Positions 31,495-42,411 of a DNA stretch of 64,000 bases are shown here, one piece after another. The stretch covers positions 57,679,602-57,743,601 of the forward strand of contig OZ026528.1 in the NCBI GenBank assembly GCA_964019695.1, written 5' to 3'. The notes beneath the pieces are model-generated. The model saw only the letters and a program-made list of their open reading frames with translations, was not told the origin of the DNA and made no database searches. Both the position numbers and the translations under genes were made by a program. Each line of letters starts with the position of its first letter. The stretch's first letter is position 1. This stretch comes from Loripinus fragilis (lineage: Eukaryota > Mollusca > Bivalvia > Lucinida > Lucinidae).

Positions 31495-33830
31495 TTTGAC
31501 GTGCTCAAGTTTTCCAAGCGCTTGTCAAAATAGGTGCTATTTGTACAGTATTCGTGTCGTCCGTGTAGTCCGAGGTTACTTGCAAGCATCCAAAGATCCA
31601 GGTCGACTTGAAAATCGACAGTTTCTCCCTGATCTGGCCAAGTTCAGCAAATTTATGAATTATAAAACGTAGATAAAACTGTTAAAAGTGTCCAAGATTA
31701 AAAACCAAGAGTAAAAAGTCCATTTCCAACTGTTTTGAGAAATTATTTTGAAGCCCAAATTTTCCGCGGGTCCGAACGAAACGTCCCCAAGTCACTGTTC
31801 ATAAGCTCATATTTTTGGGGATTTAGGGAGCCCTGCCAAAAAAAAAGGGAAAAGCCTATTTTTTTTTCAAATGTCTTCTTCTTCAGGGGGGATAGCCAAC
31901 CTTACCACCTTGTAAGTTTTAAATATATTCATTTTTGTACTAACATTCACATCTAGCTTGTTCGAAGAGAAAATATGGCATTTTAAAAGTTATGTTATTG
32001 ATTTATTATTCTTCAAATTGTTGATTTAAAGTTGGTTATACTTTGGAACGCCAAGATTGCACCAAATCGCACCATTTTTATCGATTTTTTTCTGGGGGAG
32101 CATGCCCCCCAAACCCCCTAGCACGAATTTGGCTCGATATTGTTACTGGGCTACCTGGGCACCTGCTATGTAATCCTCTTTTTAGACAATTAACTTATTT
32201 TATAAGAAAACTTTAAGGAATGCAGATCAGATATATACTTATTTGATGAAACTGAAGTAAAACACTCGTATAAGGGCTAATAGCAATTGTAGAAAAGACT
32301 TTTTATGGTTACAAAAAATGCTTTAACTTTGTATAAAAAAATCTAGTTTAAGCTGTTGGAAAAAATAAGTCCCTGCTCCTAACCAGAAAAGCAAATGGTC
32401 TGCTCTCGTTAAAAATCACATCTAGAGAGCATTCCTCCATGTCTACTCTACCAGATACAGCAACAGTATTTTAAAGCTGTATACTCTGTAACTATGAACA
32501 TTTTTGGGAAAAAAAATCTTTTTAAATCATTTGTAAAAGTAGAATAAAGTTATGTTGTCACAATAAATCTAATTTCTACAGCTGAAAACTGCATGGAAAA
32601 GTGAATTATCTTATAAAAACAGGTGTATTTTCTCTTGTTTGTAATTATTTGCGTCCCTCCAATAATTCTAGACAGTTAATTTTTAACATAAATGCTGTTG
32701 TTTTGGCACTAATAATTTGTTAATTATTACGAAAAAGGTAAAATGTATACCTGAATTTTAGTATTTTTACTTTGTTCTTGAAAAATAGAAACATTAGTTT
32801 TAAAATGAAAATATCAAAAATTACAGATTATGCAGCTTTAAGGATGGTCTCATACTTTGAGCCATATAACATGAATTTCATTGAAATAATGTCATGTATT
32901 CCATGGCTAAGCCCTGTCTTTACATGTATATGGCAAAATATTAAGTTATCACTAAGTCACGCGCTCTTGTATACCTTCGTAGCTTCTGAATATGTGATTT
33001 AATCCTACAGAAAGAAAATACATTTCAGGGAGAATTGGCTCATAATTTTGGGGATTTGGAGAGAAGCTGAACTTTTTTCTAGGGATTTGGGGAGCAAAGG
33101 CAAAATACTTTTAGGGAGCTGAGGAAATAATTTTCAGGGATTGTGGGAGATCGATTCATTATTTTCAGGGATCAAGGGAGCACAGACCCCCTGGGGGCTC
33201 AAAGTTTGTTCAACTGGTACTTGTCCCATGACCAAGATGGCGGCGACGTCAGTATATGGTACCTACTTAACGTCAAGGCCAAATTTGTTTGCTTATGCTT
33301 TTAAATGGGATATTTTTTGAAAAAGTTGATTTTTGAAAACTGTTGAAGTCAAATTCATTATTCTCACTTGATATGATTACCCTAATAGACAATGGATATA
33401 AAAAAGTGCCAAAGGTCAGGGTTGACCTTTGACCTCTAAGCCAAGGCCGTTTATATTGGAGTCCCTTCAATATATTAAAACATAGCTCTATCAGAAACCA
33501 ATTGGCCAATAGAATTCAAATTTCATATGATCATTTTCCTATAACTGTTAAAGTCAAAATCATAATACTTTTGAGAAATGTTCAACCTAATGAGACAGCG
33601 GTTTTATATAAGTACTAAAGATCAAACTTTATTTTGACCTTTCATCAAAGGCCACTCATATCGGACTGCCACATATATACATTGCATTTTTTTCCAGAAA
33701 ACACTGGGCTGATTGAACTCAAATTTCATATGGAGTACTCATGAGATAAAACTTAATAGATATTTCATTTGTTTGAGGTAACGCTACCACAATGAAAGCC
33801 ACGCCCATATATGGTTAAACAAAATAATTT

Positions 33831-34829
33831 TAAACTAGAGGACTTGTCGGTTCTGAAGCGCTCACCTGTTCTCCTTTTATAATGTTAAAATAGTAACAAA
33901 TATCATATTCATATTGTTTTTGTTCTACTGAATACTCCATATGAAATTTGAGTTCAAACAGCCCAGTGATTTCTGACAAACGTATGGGGCAGTCCAAAAT
34001 GAGTGGCCTTGGATGAAAGGTCAAAGGTCTGCTTGACCTTTGGTGCTTATATAAAACAAGTGTCTCATTAGGTTTAACATTTCTCGCACGTATTATCATA
34101 TCCGCTTAAATAGTTTTAGAAAAATGAGCATTTTAAGAATAACCAATATAACTGCTTTATGAAATCAAATTTGGTCTGCCCCATACGTGAGGACGGTCAA
34201 CCTAAATTCATCATTTGTGCAAGCCTGGTATGGCCCACATCCTTACTGCTGCATACCAAGTCCCAAGGCCATTGGTCGTTTGGTTCCAGAGAAGAAGATA
34301 CTTATAAGGTTTTACCTTATATGGGCATGGCGGCCATCTTGGTCATGTAGCCATTAAAACTGGTTATAAATTTACTCCCCTGAACTTATGGAGTCTTCAT
34401 ATTGAATTTAAGTTCAATTGCCCCTGTGATTTCTGAGAAAACTTTTTTTAATATATTGACCTGACTCGATTATGATAGGCCTTGTCTGAAAAGTCAAAGG
34501 TCAACCTAGACCTTTTGAAATTATCTATAGCCAGTGTCTCATTAGGTTTAACATATCAAGTGAGACTTATGATTGGCTTCAATAGTTTTCAGAAAATCAA
34601 CATTTCAAAAAATTCCCATTTAAATGCATTAGAAATCAAATTTGAACTTCTGGTTCTTGAGAAGAAGATTTTTAAAGGGTTTTTACCATATATGGGCATG
34701 GTTTTATGAAATTTGAGTTTAATTGACTCAGTAGTTTCAGAATAGAAGATGTTTGAAAATGTTGACAGAGGGACGGGCGACTCGTATACTATTAGCTCAA
34801 CCATGAGCCTTTGGCTCAGGTGAGCCTGT
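33831..34829 (+). mobile_element. Hairpin-ended element H, copy 3
   Basis: Starts with AGAGGACTTGTCGGTTCTGA and GCGCTCACCTG, carries GGTCAAAGGTCTGC and TATGGGCATGGCGGCC blocks, and ends with GAGCCTTTGGCTCAGGTGAG. It is shorter and more diverged than the 10130 copy, and its final CTAA is altered to CCTG. Confidence 0.6.
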
Positions 34830-35225
34830 AATAAGTCTAGGTTGACATTGACCTGGTTTACCATTATTTAGTTACAGTCAGACCATTGCCGTGAAATGAG
34901 AACGGAGATGACCAACTTTTAAAATTCATTCATCTTAAAGACATTGAAATTAGTGCAATATTTGATAATTTCTATGACAAAATGGATGGGATATGTGTTG
35001 TCACTGACGACACAAAGCGAGGCAAATAAAAAAGTAAGTATCTTCTGGGGCATTCAATGCATAAAGGCAAATTTTGTGTAAAATTAGAGGAATTTCAAGG
35101 ACTTCTAAAAGACATTCCTCCTGTTTTCAAGGACTGCAAACTTATGAAGAATACTGATTAACACGTTAAAATTCTACTTCTGAAATGCCAGACTGCATAA
35201 CAAATGATATTAGTTTTAGAAAATT
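34830..35225. other. No gene recognised
   Basis: Contains a lone transposon-like end, TACAGTCAGACCATTG, at about 34873, without a visible partner. Confidence 0.35.
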
Positions 35226-35297
35226 AGTATAAAATTGTGGTGCCCTTATTTGGTGCAGCATATGCTGCACCAAATAAAGGCATCACAATTTATACTA
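35226..35297. repeat. Near-perfect 72-bp palindrome
   Basis: Centre TGCAGCATATGCTGCA. The arms TTTGGTGCAGCA and TGCTGCACCAAA extend through TTGTGGTGCCC and GGCATCACAA to AGTATAAA and TTTATACT, with only a few mismatches. It could fold into a long hairpin as DNA or RNA. No flanking duplication or neighbouring gene explains it. Confidence 0.65.
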
Positions 35298-36967
35298 TTT
35301 AAGGTCTCCAAAGACAGCGTTGAATCCTCCTGTAAAAGATTAACTTCAAGGACTTTAAATGCCTTTGAGTGTTTTCAAGTACTTTTCAAAGCTATTTTTA
35401 TTTTCAAGGACTTTTCAAGAATGTCCTGTATATTCAAGTACTTTTCAAGCCTTGCGAACCCTGCAGAACAATATTCACAATCAGCACTTATGTTTTTTTT
35501 CATTTCATTCAGACGAAACATAAATTATTTATTACCTAGACTTCTTAATTTTTGGAAACCAGATACACTACCTCGAATAATCAACTGTTATGATGTACAT
35601 GCCTATTTGCCTCAAGATCAGTATTAAGCGTCTTACGTGTACATCATAACCGTCTATACTTCTTTGTACTATATCTAAAAGCTAAGATATCAAACGTAAC
35701 AACATATACGTGTGTGATGGCAAGCACAGACCTGAGCACTTTCTCTTTATTCATAAGACAAAAATTCATAACAATAAATTTACAGCCAGCCAGCATCCTT
35801 CGTTCCAAATGTAGTTTCTTGCCTAGGAAGTAGCTCAAGGTTCAAAACACAACATAGACTGTGCATCAGCTCATCCATAAAACCAATCTCTCAATTTCAA
35901 GCCTATCTGAAAGAAATCGATAACCAATCAAATATCATAAAAAGACATACATTCTTGGAATATCTTAAAACTTTTTGCTATATAACTTTCAAATCTACAT
36001 AACCAAACGTTTTCCCAACCATGAGGGTGGGTGGGTGGGTAATCGCACATAAACCCAACAGAATGTCTCATTTGGTCTGTCCAGCCTTGAATGACCATAC
36101 AAAATCATAAATGATCCTAAATCACGAGTTTCTTGACTTAACATAAGCTAGACTAAAGAAATTCCATGAATTTCTCGTGACGAACAAGTGAGTTCTTTTA
36201 TACCGTATTTGCTGTAATACAATTACAGAAAACAAGTTTACTCTCTATAAATCCCACCTTTCTTCAATACTCGAAGAATCCAAATAAATATCGCCTCGGT
36301 TAATATATATATTTATTCTAGGTACCTTAGAAAACTGAAGTCGGTCTTAAAACAGACACTTTTGCAAACTATTTGAATGATAACACTGTCATTCAACTTC
36401 ATATGCGAGGCATTAGTTTACTTACAACAAGGCCTAAGGAGAAAAGCTGACTAAAATTAAATTCTTGTGACTGTGAACATGTCTGGCCAGGATGATATAA
36501 AACACTGTCACATTATGTTACAACATAAAGCTTCCAGTACTTTTGACACTTGAACACTTCAACGTAACCACTGAGTGCCATTTAGACATGTTCAATTGAA
36601 ACCTAACTTCTCATTGGCACAGTCCTAAGTACGGATATTTTTCTAAATCACCAGACGCTCATTGTAATCCCAACAGAAACTAAAAAAACCTTTTTACTTT
36701 ATATGAGGGTCTTTTTATTACTCATACCAAACACTATATTGGGAATTTCAACAAGCATAGACAGATTGACAGCTTTGTGACTAAAGAAATATTTAGAATA
36801 ACAGGAACAACTAGAGCATTTTCATCACATGTCAAATCTGAGATGGATTCGGAAAAAAACCCTAATAATTTTACGCATACCTTATTTAAAGCAATTAAAC
36901 AATTTGTATAGTGGAGGCAAATGTGGCAGTGTTTCAAAGTCAAAATGCAGGCTTGTCAACAACATTA
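35298..36967. other. No gene; scattered simple motifs
   Basis: About 35340-35460 has loose repeats of TTCAAGGACTTTTCAAG type. A perfect four-run G motif lies at 36025-36040. The rest is AT-rich with no exon I can support. Confidence 0.35.
36025..36040 (+). other. G-quadruplex motif
   Basis: GGGTGGGTGGGTGGGT: four G3 runs with one-base loops, the form known to fold most stably in vitro. A weaker version with three G3 runs lies at about 45290-45303. Confidence 0.6.
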
Positions 36968-37298
36968 TTTACCCATTTAATTTTGTTTGTTTGGTTCTTA
37001 ACGACGCATCAACCCTTGTGGGTCATTAGCGTCAGACGGTATTAAACTAAACATGATGAAGATGGAAAAAGTAAAAATTTATAAGATAAAATAAAAGGAA
37101 TGATGTTGATGAGATTGTATAATGATAATTAGTTAAAATACGATTGTTGACAGGAGAGACCACGCACAACATCCGACAGTTTCAAAGAGCTATTCAGATA
37201 ACTGTACATGTTCTCTAACTGAACAGAATACAACATTAAAAAATCTATATTATGGTCTGATACAAATGTAAAACAAAACACGAATTCAAAAACAGCAA

Positions 37299-37886
37299 TT
37301 AGATTTTGTTAAAAAGATTTATTTGTCTTAAAAATGTCATAATACTATCAATATGTATATATTGAAATAATTCTTTCATGTTATCAACATGGAAGAAATT
37401 ATTTCTTACTTGTGCGAAATCGCCACACTCCAAAAGGAAGTGACGTACAGTGAATGGTGCGTCGCAACCAACACATTGTGGCAGCTCTTCACCTTGTAGT
37501 AAGTATGAATGAGTGACTCTTGTATGACCTAAGCGGAGTCGAGCTAAAACTACTTCTTCTCTTCTAATGTTTCGAACAACTGATTGATATTCACCAATAG
37601 TTGGTTTGATGTCATGAAGTTTATTACCAATGCTGTTATTCCATGAAGTTTGCCATTCTTCCAAGATATATTTATTGATAGATGGCTTAAAATTGGAAAA
37701 TGGAATTTTAAAAGAAGTTGGTTCTAATGAAAGCGATGTTTTTGCTTGCTTATCCACCATCTCATTTCCTTGGATACCTATATGACTAGGAATCCAACAG
37801 AGAGCAATTTCTTTATAAGCTAAAAGCTCATGACATTTTTCTAAAAGTTTCTGAATCTGTGGATTCTTTGAACTGGTATGGTTCAT
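37299..37886 (-). pseudogene. LINE B ORF2, C-terminal end after frameshift
   Basis: 195 codons continuing the RNase H domain (WIPSHIGIQGNEMVDKQAK) and the C-terminal Cys/His patch (CVGC, HFLLECGDF). Comparison with copy A, which reads SVLKAMNHTSSK without a break, shows one T is missing in B (ggttcatgc against gattcattgc). So the domain is split between two frames. A single-base error in assembly could produce the same picture. Confidence 0.8.
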
Positions 37887-40800
37887 GCTTTCAATACAGA
37901 AAGCGAGTCAGAAAATATAATAAATTTATTGTTAGCATCACAAGTGCTAATGAAATCTAAAGCTAGATCAATTGCTTTGGCTTCAGCAGTGAAAATTGAT
38001 GAATCGTCAGGTATACGTTGCATATTACTATGGTTGTCTGATATAACAGCACAACCAACCTTTGAGTCTTCCTTTGACCCATCAGTATAAATTTGTTGGT
38101 AATTCTTATAACGACTTTGCATTTTTCTAAAATCATCTTTTAATATGTGTGGATTTGATTCAGATTTTTTCCCGGAATGTAAATCAAAAAGTATTTCAGG
38201 TGGTTTCATACACCAAGCTGGAATATTTGGTGTAAAATGTTTTTCAATATTTTGTGGTTTGATATTGGCAGATTCTAAGAGTGGTGAAATTCTGATGCCA
38301 AATGATTTAATAGCTTTAGGTTTTTGTTCATATAAATTAACATAATTTGGTGGGAATGTAACTTCATGAGCAGGATTTGATGGGTTAGCAGCAAGTCTTA
38401 TAGCATATTGCAAAGAGAGTTTCTCTCTTCGTGAGTATAGTGATGGTTCATCTGCTTCCACATAGAGACTAGCAACAGGAGAAGTTCTAAAAGCCCCTAA
38501 AGCTAATCTAAGTCCTTGGTTATGTATAGGATCAAGCATTTGAAGATATGATTTTCGTGCAGAGCCATATATAATACAGCCATAGTCTAATTTTGATCGG
38601 ACTAGAGACCGATACAGCTTGAGAAGTGTAGTTCGGTCTGCACCCCAAGAAGTATGGGAAAGCACTTTCAAAAGATTCAATGCTTTTAAACATTTAGCTT
38701 TGAGATATTTAATATGGGGTATAAAACTGAGTTTTCTATCAAATAAAATGCCAAGGAATTTAGATTCCTCAACAACTGGAATAGGTGATCCATATAAATG
38801 TAAAACCGGATCATCATGTTGCTTGCGCAACTGACAGAAATGTACACACTGTGTTTTTGATTTGGAAAACTTAAAACCATTGCTTGTTGCCCAATTTTCG
38901 ATCTTATTTAAATTTTGTTGCAGTTGGCGTTCAATCGTCGCCATGCTTTTTGAGCGATAACAGATACAGAAGTCGTCAACGTATAATGAGCAATCAATAA
39001 GATTACCTAAACATTTCACAATATCATTAATTTTAATGCTAAAAAGTGTTGTTGATAGAACGCCTCCTTGAGGTACACCTTGCTCCTGGTCGTAATAGTC
39101 AGACAGAGAGGAGCCAACCCGGACTTGCATGGCGCGGTCCGCAAGGAAGTTTTCAATGAATGTAGGAAGTCTACCTCTTAATCCTAGTTTGTGGATATCT
39201 TTTAAAATGCCATATCTCCACGTGGTATCATAAGCTTTTTCCAAATCAAAAAACACAGCAACTACATGTTCCTTTTTAATAAAGGCATCACGTATGAAGG
39301 TTTCCAATCTAACTAAATTATCAGTTGTACTGCGGTCAGATCTGAAACCAGACTGGAACCGCGATATATGATTATTGGATTCTAAAAACCAAGTAAGTCT
39401 TTTATTTATCATTCTTTCAAGTGTTTTACATAGACAACTTGTTAAAGCTATAGGTCTATAATTATTAGGTTCCGCAGGATCTTTCCCAGGTTTGGGAATT
39501 GGGATTATGGTTGCTAAGATCCAATCTTCTGGAAATTTACCAGTAGTCCAAATGTAATTAAATATATTCAAAAGAGTTTCAAGAGAAGTATCTGGGAGAT
39601 GTTTAAGCATTTGATAGTGGATCTCATCAGGACCCGTGGCTGAGTCATGTGATAGTTGAATAGCTTCAACTAATTCATCTAAGTTAAAATCTTTGTTGTA
39701 AATTTCATTATTTTGTGATTTAAAATTCAATTTAACTTTCTCTTGTTCGGTTTTAATCTTTCTGAAGGATTCAGAGTAATTGAATGATGATGAATTGTGA
39801 CAAAAAGTTTCTCCTAAAGTGTCAGCAATGTCTGTTTTTGAAGTTGCTTTGCTGTCAGTACCCACCATGTTTAGATGTGTGTAACTGGGGGATTTGTTTT
39901 TTCCAGAGATTTTTCTTATCATATCCCAAACCTTTTTAATAGGTGTTTTATGATTGATTTTCGAAACATAAGATCTCCATGACTTACGCTTCGAAAGTTT
40001 AATTGTTCTACGGGCTTTAGCTCTAAATACTTTGATGTCATTGAAATTGTTGGTATTTGGAGATCTTTTGAATTTAGATAGAGCTTGCTTGCGCTGTTTA
40101 ATTGCTTCTTTACAGTCGTCATTGTACCATGGATTACTTTTAGTTGGATTTGTCGAAGTTTGAGGAATACATTCTTTAGATATTTCGATAAGAGAAGAGG
40201 TAAAATCCGCTATAGGATCAGAAGATTCTTTGAAGTTTTCTGGCACCAATTTACCAGTGCACAGAGTATTAAATAGATCCCAGTTGGCTCTATTTAATTT
40301 CCACTTTGGATTGTGATCCTCAGTGGAATAAGTGTTTTGTTCAATGATGATAGGGAAGTGATCACTATTATGTTGGTCTTCACATACAGACCAATTATAA
40401 TCAAGAAACAGTGATGGATGACAGAAGGAAAGATCAATAGATGTAAAAGACTTTGTACTTGAAGAATGATAAGTGTAAGACTTATCATTCATAATACAAA
40501 TGTCATTCTTTGTAATGAAATTTTCGATAAGTTCACCTCTGGAATCATTGTTTTGACCACCCCAGAGGATATTGTGACCATTGAAGTCACCTAATAAAAT
40601 ATAAGGAGAAGGAAGTTGTTGCAGTAAATTGTCCAAGTGTTGGGAGTTAAGAGAAAACGATGGAGGAATATATACAGAACATATGGTTATTTCTCTGTCT
40701 AGAGTGACAGAAACAGCAGTTGCTTGTAGTTCTGTTTGTAAATCAATCTTTCTTTGTGGGAAAGATGATTTTACAAATATTGAGGCACCACCAGAGGGCC

Positions 40801-41047
40801 TCAGACAATCAGTATGAACATAGTTATATACATTAAAACCTCGTAATGAGATGTTATCATCTGGTTTAAGAAATGTCTCTTGAAAACAAAATACGGATGG
40901 ATTATATTCGGAAATCAATAGAGATACTTCATTATAATTAGGCTTCAAACCTCGACAATTCCATTGAATAATTTTATGTTTAAAATCCATACTTGAAAAT
41001 AATATTAAAAGAAGTACTAAAATAATGGTTAGATTGAAACCCTCCAT
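37883..41047 (-). CDS. LINE B ORF2: AP endonuclease, reverse transcriptase, partial RNase H
   Basis: 1054 residues. Endonuclease (about 25-240): QWNCRGLKPN, FQETFL, LLGDFNGHNILWGG, SDHFPIII. RT (about 440-760): ATGPDEIHYQML, NYRPIALTSCLCKTLERMI, AVFFDLEKAYDTTW, QGVPQGGVLSTTLFSI, YVDDFCICY and LGILFDRKLSF. RNase H begins with YTDGS (Asp at about 989), TAEAKA (Glu at about 1022) and FSDS (Asp at about 1047), then hits the frameshift. Its ATG shares the A of the gag stop (TAATG), an arrangement that allows reinitiation in some non-LTR elements. Compared with A, the 2-nt and nonsense defects are absent. The RNase H C-terminus is the only damaged part, and in some LINEs this domain is dispensable. 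Confidence 0.9.
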   Translation of the reverse strand: MEGFNLTIILVLLLILFSSMDFKHKIIQWNCRGLKPNYNEVSLLISEYNPSVFCFQETFLKPDDNISLRGFNVYNYVHTDCLRPSGGASIFVKSSFPQRKIDLQTELQATAVSVTLDREITICSVYIPPSFSLNSQHLDNLLQQLPSPYILLGDFNGHNILWGGQNNDSRGELIENFITKNDICIMNDKSYTYHSSSTKSFTSIDLSFCHPSLFLDYNWSVCEDQHNSDHFPIIIEQNTYSTEDHNPKWKLNRANWDLFNTLCTGKLVPENFKESSDPIADFTSSLIEISKECIPQTSTNPTKSNPWYNDDCKEAIKQRKQALSKFKRSPNTNNFNDIKVFRAKARRTIKLSKRKSWRSYVSKINHKTPIKKVWDMIRKISGKNKSPSYTHLNMVGTDSKATSKTDIADTLGETFCHNSSSFNYSESFRKIKTEQEKVKLNFKSQNNEIYNKDFNLDELVEAIQLSHDSATGPDEIHYQMLKHLPDTSLETLLNIFNYIWTTGKFPEDWILATIIPIPKPGKDPAEPNNYRPIALTSCLCKTLERMINKRLTWFLESNNHISRFQSGFRSDRSTTDNLVRLETFIRDAFIKKEHVVAVFFDLEKAYDTTWRYGILKDIHKLGLRGRLPTFIENFLADRAMQVRVGSSLSDYYDQEQGVPQGGVLSTTLFSIKINDIVKCLGNLIDCSLYVDDFCICYRSKSMATIERQLQQNLNKIENWATSNGFKFSKSKTQCVHFCQLRKQHDDPVLHLYGSPIPVVEESKFLGILFDRKLSFIPHIKYLKAKCLKALNLLKVLSHTSWGADRTTLLKLYRSLVRSKLDYGCIIYGSARKSYLQMLDPIHNQGLRLALGAFRTSPVASLYVEADEPSLYSRREKLSLQYAIRLAANPSNPAHEVTFPPNYVNLYEQKPKAIKSFGIRISPLLESANIKPQNIEKHFTPNIPAWCMKPPEILFDLHSGKKSESNPHILKDDFRKMQSRYKNYQQIYTDGSKEDSKVGCAVISDNHSNMQRIPDDSSIFTAEAKAIDLALDFISTCDANNKFIIFSDSLSVLKA

Positions 41048-42411
41048 TATTTCGTTACTGGTAATCTTGGCAGTGTGCCTTTAGGGAGATGGTCACTGGA
41101 AGAAGAGTCTGTGAATACCACAGACTCCTGTTCCATACACACCTCCTCATCATCTTTTTCAGCAAACACAGAATAAGGATTCTTTTCAGCTTGTTTTGCT
41201 TTTTCTGTTTGTTCTTTTTCTTTCTGTGCTTGTTCTTTTTGCCATTGCTGTTTTCTTTCTTCTTTTTGTTGTTTTTTAATTCTGTCTTTCTCTTCTTTTT
41301 TCTTCCTCTCCTCCTCCTTCTTCATCATTTCCAGGGTTGCTGGCTTAAGTGCTGGCCCTGGACGAGGAGATGAAGCATCCTTGCCCTGTTTTCCCTTAGG
41401 TGTTTCTTTGGGTGTTTTATCTGATTGTGATTTTTCTTGTTTTTTTAAGTATTCGTCAAAGCTGTCGTCTGTCTGTGTGGTTTTGTTTTCAGTTTGTGTA
41501 GATTTGTTGCAAGTGCCTGGTTTTACAGCACTTGCATAGGTTTGACCAGTGTAAAATTGTTCGTATTGCTTACGAGCATCAGGAAATGACAGATTGTTTT
41601 CGCATTTGATTTTGAGAATTTTCTTCTCTTTCTCCCATTGTGGGCATTGCTTTGAGTTTGCAGGATGATCCCCTGAGCAGTTGACACATTTGGCTGGTTT
41701 GTCACACACGCCAGATGGTGCACAATGTTCAGGCTCACCGCAGTTGCAGCATACAGCGTGTCTACCACATTTATTTTCGTGGTGACCAAACACTTGACAA
41801 TGGTAGCACCGAAGTGGGTTTGGTATATAGACATCTACTTTCACTTGCATGAAGCCTATTTTAACAACTGTAGGTAAGTTTGGTGAGTTGAATGTAAGAA
41901 CATATGTGTTGGTTAATTTTGTTTCACCATCACGACGTACAGTGATTCTACGTACATCCGTAACTCCCTGTTCAACCATGCCTTCCTTGATATCATCGCT
42001 TGTCACTCTGCTCAAGGCTGGACAGCGAATAATACCTTTGGATGTGTTCAAGGATGAATGGGGTGTTACGGAGCATTTTAGACCACAAAATGTCTTCATC
42101 TGTAGTAGATTTTTTTCGTGTGACTCTTTTGCACATTGTATCAAAAGATCACCAGACCTTAGATTTTTGATGCTTTTTGGTTCTCCTGCAATACTCATTA
42201 TTGTTTTATGTACAACAAACGGAGAAAGAGAAGAAATAGTCTCTCCTTCTTTTTCTGAATGGATTATTAAAAATCTGGGTACATAAGGTTTTTTGGTTGA
42301 GGTAGACGAACTTGACGAACTTGAATTAGTTGGTTGAGAAACTGGGTACGAGTTTTCAGAGTCAGTATCTGAATTTGCTATGTGACGTTTTTTTGCTTTT
42401 TGTTTAGCCAT
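41047..42411 (-). CDS. LINE B ORF1, gag-like RNA-binding protein
   Basis: 454 residues, intact. Zinc knuckles start at Cys202: CYHCQVFGHHENKC, CCNCGEPEHCA, CVNCSGDHPANSKQC. A Lys/Thr linker and a charged coiled-coil-like region (about 360-425, with repeats of KEERKQQWQKEQAQKEKEQ type) follow. It ends in LPRLPVTK and a TAA that overlaps the ORF2 ATG. Relative to copy A, the region before the coiled coil differs in sequence and length. The knuckles and the N-terminal RNA-binding part are almost unchanged, as expected for the constrained parts. Confidence 0.85.
   Translation of the reverse strand: MAKQKAKKRHIANSDTDSENSYPVSQPTNSSSSSSSTSTKKPYVPRFLIIHSEKEGETISSLSPFVVHKTIMSIAGEPKSIKNLRSGDLLIQCAKESHEKNLLQMKTFCGLKCSVTPHSSLNTSKGIIRCPALSRVTSDDIKEGMVEQGVTDVRRITVRRDGETKLTNTYVLTFNSPNLPTVVKIGFMQVKVDVYIPNPLRCYHCQVFGHHENKCGRHAVCCNCGEPEHCAPSGVCDKPAKCVNCSGDHPANSKQCPQWEKEKKILKIKCENNLSFPDARKQYEQFYTGQTYASAVKPGTCNKSTQTENKTTQTDDSFDEYLKKQEKSQSDKTPKETPKGKQGKDASSPRPGPALKPATLEMMKKEEERKKKEEKDRIKKQQKEERKQQWQKEQAQKEKEQTEKAKQAEKNPYSVFAEKDDEEVCMEQESVVFTDSSSSDHLPKGTLPRLPVTK

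Larger units (their letters stand above)
27537..31690 (-). mobile_element. CR1/L2-like LINE with 2A-like motif and PHD finger
   Basis: Minus strand. About 195-bp 5' leader, then one original ORF read as three pieces (31494-30886, 30804-29680 and 29677-28034), then about 490 bp of 3' UTR and a tail of TATTATTG-type repeats (27537-27570). The first and second pieces are in the same frame, separated by a single TGA (30886-30888). The second and third are separated by a 1-base loss near 29700. There is no RNase H. The end of the protein carries a CTCSFC patch usual for CR1/L2-type elements. The 5' boundary is approximate. Confidence 0.8.
27463..33200. mobile_element. GC-tipped insertion carrying a LINE
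   Basis: 5.7 kb flanked by a 6-bp repeat, AAAGTT (27457-27462 and 33201-33206), with short inverted tips GGGCCCCAGGG and CCCCCTGGGGGCTC. Next to each tip are related runs of GGGAGCTGGGGAGC / AGGGATTTGGGGAGC type. The CR1/L2-like LINE at about 27537-31690 is nested within it. Outside the LINE there is no recognisable transposase; 31690-33200 has no gene I can support. The tips and TSD are visible; the superfamily is unknown. Confidence 0.5.
27303..33829 (-). mobile_element. Hairpin-ended element H, minus copy, split by insertion
   Basis: The terminal hairpin (CTGAGCCGAAGGCTCA) and end sequence lie at 27303-27462, and the body resumes at 33207-33829. At the break, GGAACGAAAGTT continues directly as TGTTCAACTGG once the insert is removed, as in the intact copy at 47260. 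The body keeps AAATTTCATATG, TTGACCTTTGACCTC and TTCAAATTTCATATGATC blocks. It meets a plus-strand copy head to head at about 33830. Confidence 0.6.

Noticed and set aside
41849..42286. 145-codon plus-strand open frame opposite LINE B gag
   Set aside because: It is the complement of a conserved gag region; the same shadow appears opposite copy A. No independent motif.
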